Shown: positions 60,230 to 64,000 of the stretch, piece after piece | How the letters are laid out: each line of letters opens with the position of its first letter | Position numbering within the stretch: the first letter of the stretch is position 1 | NCBI GenBank assembly: GCA_028023455.1 | Contig: JAQFVV010012397.1 | Span: forward strand, 1,231,001-1,295,000 | DNA from: Epiperipatus broadwayi | Taxonomy: Eukaryota > Onychophora > Udeonychophora > Euonychophora > Peripatidae | Direction of reading: 5' to 3' | DNA: 64,000 nt | Translations under genes and position numbers: made by a program | The notes under the pieces: generated by a model | The model's input: the letters and a program-made list of their open reading frames with translations, nothing else | Databases searched by the model: none | Told to the model about the DNA's origin: nothing

Positions 60230-61360
60230 AAAAGTGTGAGAACAAAGAAATGACTGACATATATTGCTTTTATTGATTTGGTCAGTGCATTTGATTAACT
60301 TAAAAGAATTTAAGGCATTGTTTGAAATTAGTTGCTTATCCCCAAAATTTATTTATAGTATACAACTTCTCACTTGATGGAATTACAATAAATGAAAATA
60401 CTGAGATATTTGTAGTAAAGATTAGTGTTAAACAAGGATGTGTATTTCCTCCAATATTATTTTTGATTTTTATTATGGTGATCTATAAACAGTTCATAAT
60501 GAAATAGAGATAAAAACATGATGTAAGTTTGATGATGGAATTTTCAATTTGAATCAAATAAAATGAAAACAAAATCTTCATCTTACTGATTCTGGATTTA
60601 CACTAAGGTGATGATTGTGTTCTTTTTCCAATTCAAAAGAAGTTTCACAGAATGTATTTAATATTTTGATTGCAACATTAAAGACTTGGGTTTATTAATT
60701 AATCTTCAAAGAACTTTAGTTCTTTATCAGCCAATGATGTAAAAAAATCCTCAACAACTTTTTATAAGTAGAGCTGGACTTAGATATTGATGTATACCAC
60801 AAATTTCAATCTGCAGATAGAATCTGTTTATATTATAAGAATTATTTTAAAGATATCAAGAACAGAAACAATACTGATTGTTGCCATTGGGAGGATATAG
60901 CTGAGAAAAGAATATGTTAATAAACATCACATGACCACCACTTTTTATGCTTGCTTATAACTGTTTTAAAACAGGCAAAACTCACTATACATATTACCAC
61001 AAAGCCATAAGCCAGAAACTAAACTGGGGATGTTGGACGAGTAAGCACTAGATAGGGATTTTATGCACAAGCCGTCTGGCATCCATTGATTACTCTAGCT
61101 TGCTGTGTATGGCAATATGTATAGTAAGTTTTGCCTGTTTTAAAAGAATATGTTGAAGATCTACAACTAAACATAGTGTTGAAATATTTTAGAAATAAAA
61201 GTTTTCAGCTGAAGAACTTAAAAGACATTGTCAAACATTAAACAAACAGAAAAGTGGACCAGCACATTCAATAACTGGACATATTTGTGGATCACGGATG
61301 AGTGCAGTTTTCTCTCTTTTTGGAGTTAAAAGGGCCATGCTCATTTATGATTGACTAATG
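60230..61360 (+). pseudogene. Decayed LINE fragment, RT to C-terminus, with an insertion
   Basis: Motif-A-like AFIDLVSAFD region near 60265-60295 (frame broken), YSFSLDGITI near 60360-60385, motif B as ISVKQGCVFPPILFLIF (60423-60475), motif C region reading DDCVLFSNSKEVSQNVFN-like near 60610-60665, then ATLKTWV. The C-terminal part reads CLYYKNYFKDI and CHWEDIAEKR (60825-60912), continues after a 236-bp insertion, and ends with SITGHICGSRMSAVFSLFG (61270-61325), the zinc-finger-like tail. It belongs to the same family as the minus-strand relic at 60-2000. Confidence 0.7.
60906..61154. mobile_element. Short insertion with inverted arms and 13-bp target duplication
   Basis: AAAAGAATATGTT at 60906-60918 and 61142-61154 flanks a 223-bp insert within the LINE relic. 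Most of the insert (60970-61139) has inverted ends of about 30 bp: AACAGGCAAAACTCACTATA against the complement of TATAGTAAGTTTTGCCTGTT. TTAA also flanks that inner part (60966-60969, 61140-61143), so a piggyBac-like MITE is an alternative reading. The 13-bp repeat fits the LINE continuity better. Confidence 0.65.
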
Positions 61361-62984
61361 CATATAAATGCAAATAGTAGCAAAAAGTTGATATATAAAA
61401 AGATACCTATTAGCTTTTGAAGAACAGAAAAGTAATAAGAATATTTGGAAAAAGTAATGTTTTATGAACAGGATCTGCCTTTTGTAACAGAATTATTTAT
61501 AGGCGCAAATTTAGTTTATTCTATACTAATAAAGATATCATAGATAATTATGGTGCTTTGTTTAATGGCTATGCAAATAATTATATAGAGGTAAAGAGTT
61601 GGTGGCCCGGTCAACGCTTTGGCATATAAATTAAAAATAATTATATAGAGATTCTAAAATTTCTGTAACACTTTTATGTCATGAAAAAAGCAATTATTTA
61701 GAGCCATCTCGGTGTTATTTTTGTACAGATACAAACAAATAAAATCAAATGTAATTATTAAAGTTCTTTTTTATATAATACATATTTTCTCTATTGAAAT
61801 GAAATGAACATTTAAACGCGAGCAAAATAGTCGTTTCATATATATAAAATAAAATTTCTTAAGAAATACTAAATTTTGTTTTTTATTTTATTTTCAGAAT
61901 TATTTACTTTGTCAAAGATTGATTGGAAATTAATTTAATTTCTTATGGTATTTCGCTATGGAAACATGTAAGTTTAGTTTTAAATCTTAATATTGCTAGT
62001 AATAATTGATTCTTATTCAAAAATTTATATAGAAAGTGAATATAAAGGTGTCAACAAGATAATTTAGAAGTGGACCAGACATATGCATTGGGTAAATTTC
62101 AGATATAAAATTAATAATTTTTTTGCCAAATATTTAGTCTAAAATATTATTTTAAATCTTTACAGTCACTCATTTAAGGAATCACTTAACATAGGGGCTT
62201 AATAATATATATATATATGTGGTTATTCTTTCGTAATACAGGCCAACCTTAAGATAATATTTATGCGCGCGATTCCAAGTCATTTTATCTGTAGCATATA
62301 AGTAGGTAAAACAGTATTTTAAACAGCCCACAGCTGGACTAAGATCTCTTTAACAATCCATAGAAAATCTATGAAGGAGAAGGTACTACCAGATGTGACA
62401 ATTGCCGAGAAGATAAGGTTTTGAGGGTTTTTCATTATTCTTTATTTCTACTTAAGAATAGATAATTACTCATTTACTGGTCAATATTGGAATAATATCT
62501 GAGTTCCATATGGTGCAATATATGTATTATATCGTATGATATTTGTTTATACTAGACGCTTGTCTGAAAATTAATGTTACTATAATTATTTATTTTTTTA
62601 ATTAAAAATTTGCATTCTGTTAGTTGTTAAATTAGTATTTTATATCTATTTATAGCTAATATTATATAAATATATTTAATAGTTTAGCCCAACAATTGCA
62701 GAATTTATTAAACACTATTAAATTTTCTTTAAAGCAAATTTTTAAATAAGTAATGTACATTTAAATGCAAAAGTTATAAAAGCATTGACTTTATTAAATT
62801 TTCATGATCCCCCCTCCCCCATTATCTATTGTTCATTGATTTGTTGTTTACTACTTTTGTTTCTTTTAACATTTTGAAATATAATTAGTTTTATCATAAG
62901 GCCAAATAATTTGATACCGAGCCAGCTTATTTTTTTATATTTTTTTCTGAAGACATGTCGAATAGCTGGGCAATAACAACGCAA
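61361..62984. other. AT-rich stretch
   Basis: No gene recognised. Contains the small insertion at 61576-61650 and (AT)n at about 62203-62218. Confidence 0.45.
61576..61650. repeat. 45-bp insertion flanked by 15-bp direct repeats
   Basis: AATAATTATATAGAG at 61576-61590 and 61636-61650 flanks a 45-bp segment (GTAAAGAGTTGGTGGCCCGG... ending AAATTAAA) of much higher GC than its surroundings. The size of the repeats and the A-rich end suggest a retroposed fragment of a small RNA or SINE. Confidence 0.6.
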
Positions 62985-63001
62985 ACAAATATTTGATTGT
63001 T
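62985..63001. repeat. Target-site duplication of the SINE, left
   Basis: ACAAATATTTGATTGTT, identical to 63116-63132. Confidence 0.9.
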
Positions 63002-63115
63002 TTTTGTTTTTTTTCCATATGTCATAGCATCGGCCGGGAGGCGAACCCACAACCATCTGCAACCAATTACTTGCTTGCAAGGAAGTTGCGATGACCTCTC
63101 GACTAATAATGCTTG
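63002..63115 (-). mobile_element. tRNA-derived SINE (or retroposed tRNA-like RNA)
   Basis: 114 bp, minus strand. From 63115: a tRNA-like head with a perfect-consensus A box TAGTCGAGAGG (63105-63095) and B box GGTTCGCCTCC (about 63047-63037). Its acceptor-like ends AGCAT/ATGCT can pair. A short tail ATGACATATGG and an A-rich end (plus-strand T run 63001-63014) follow, inside 17-bp target duplications. The head has a long variable-arm-like insert, and the anticodon is not certain. Head plus tail with hardly any body makes it a very short SINE. Confidence 0.85.
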
Positions 63116-63132
63116 ACAAATATTTGATTGTT
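63116..63132. repeat. Target-site duplication of the SINE, right
   Basis: Identical to 62985-63001. Confidence 0.9.
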
Positions 63133-63643
63133 GTGGTAGTTTATCCCTTTTAAACGTAATTTATTTTATCGTCTAAGTTTTAGAGCCGAATCACAAACTT
63201 TAATTAACGAAGAATGTTTCTTTGTATATATCTTTATTATCTTATTTATATTTTGTTTAACTATCTACTTTTTTGTCTTATTAGTAATATCTGAATTAGA
63301 TAATAAAAATATAGGAAGATATTGATGATGTTTGATTATAGTTACGTTAAAAGCACAGCATAATTTCAAACTGCTCCTAAGAAGGCATCAAACTATTCAA
63401 TGATATTAAATGGTTTTTTAAAATAGTATTCATACACAACCTTGCCAATTGCTGGCCAATGAGGATTTGAACAAATTTCATTCTTGTTTTATCCTCCAGT
63501 TAAAAATAGTCAAATAGTCATTGATCAACCAATATTGGATAGTTAGCTAAGCTAGGGATTTGCTAGTTGAAGAAAAGTTCTACATCTGATTGGAATCCAG
63601 CCGCACAGGCATGCCAAAAAGAAAATTTTTCTTCATAAAAATC
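63133..63643. other. AT-rich stretch, nothing recognised
   Basis: No feature seen between the SINE and the AAT array. Confidence 0.5.
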
Positions 63644-63955
<312 letters not shown>

Positions 63956-64000
63956 AAAGCTACGAGCCAGAGACAATAAAATTGCACATCCAGACATCTA

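Overview
This 64 kb window is AT-rich (by eye roughly three quarters A+T), eukaryotic, and made almost entirely of repeats. The RTE-type LINE, Penelope-like element, hAT elements, tRNA-like SINE and long microsatellites point to an invertebrate animal. The sequence alone does not settle the phylum. I found no confident multi-exon host gene. The only host-exon candidate is a 26-codon open stretch on the minus strand at 56721-56798, and it is weak.

The centrepiece is a 13.4 kb LTR retrotransposon of the Ty3/Gypsy type (26339-39728). It has unusually long LTRs (about 3.5 and 3.7 kb), a long coiled-coil Gag (30492-32609) and a Pol in the -1 frame (32597-35899) carrying protease, reverse transcriptase, RNase H and integrase. 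Pol is interrupted by one in-frame stop inside the integrase core. The LTRs differ at only about 25 sites by eye, many of them CpG transitions, so the insertion is young. The LTR carries two stem-loops with the same 13-nt loop, and a repeated LTR-end/primer-site module straddles the LTR/leader border.

Other autonomous-element remains, left to right: a decayed LINE (about 60-2000, minus); a nearly full-length but frameshifted RTE-clade LINE (5690-8606, plus) and a second fragment of it (9990-10470); a hAT transposase relic (13270-14262, plus); a pair of Penelope-like elements in inverted arrangement (16123-18796 minus; 18816-19990 plus), each with RT and GIY-YIG remnants; an APE-type LINE (42961-46420, minus) with nested insertions; two tandem 3' fragments of another LINE (46871-47700, minus); and LINE fragments at 59690-61360 (plus).

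Non-autonomous insertions have clear target-site duplications. Three hAT-type MITEs (44511-44988, 52148-52517, 56198-56564) each have a perfect 8-bp duplication. A tRNA-like SINE (63002-63115) has a 17-bp duplication, a 236-bp insertion (60906-61141) a 13-bp one, and a tiny 45-bp insertion (61591-61635) a 15-bp one. Two regions carry a TATA box and look like LTR remnants (14937-15132, 51835-52535). Large simple repeats lie at 53641-54124 (GATA/GGTA) and 63644-63954 (AAT). Nested insertions give a relative order: the RTE, hAT-transposase and other LINE relics are old; the MITEs are younger; the Gypsy element is among the youngest.
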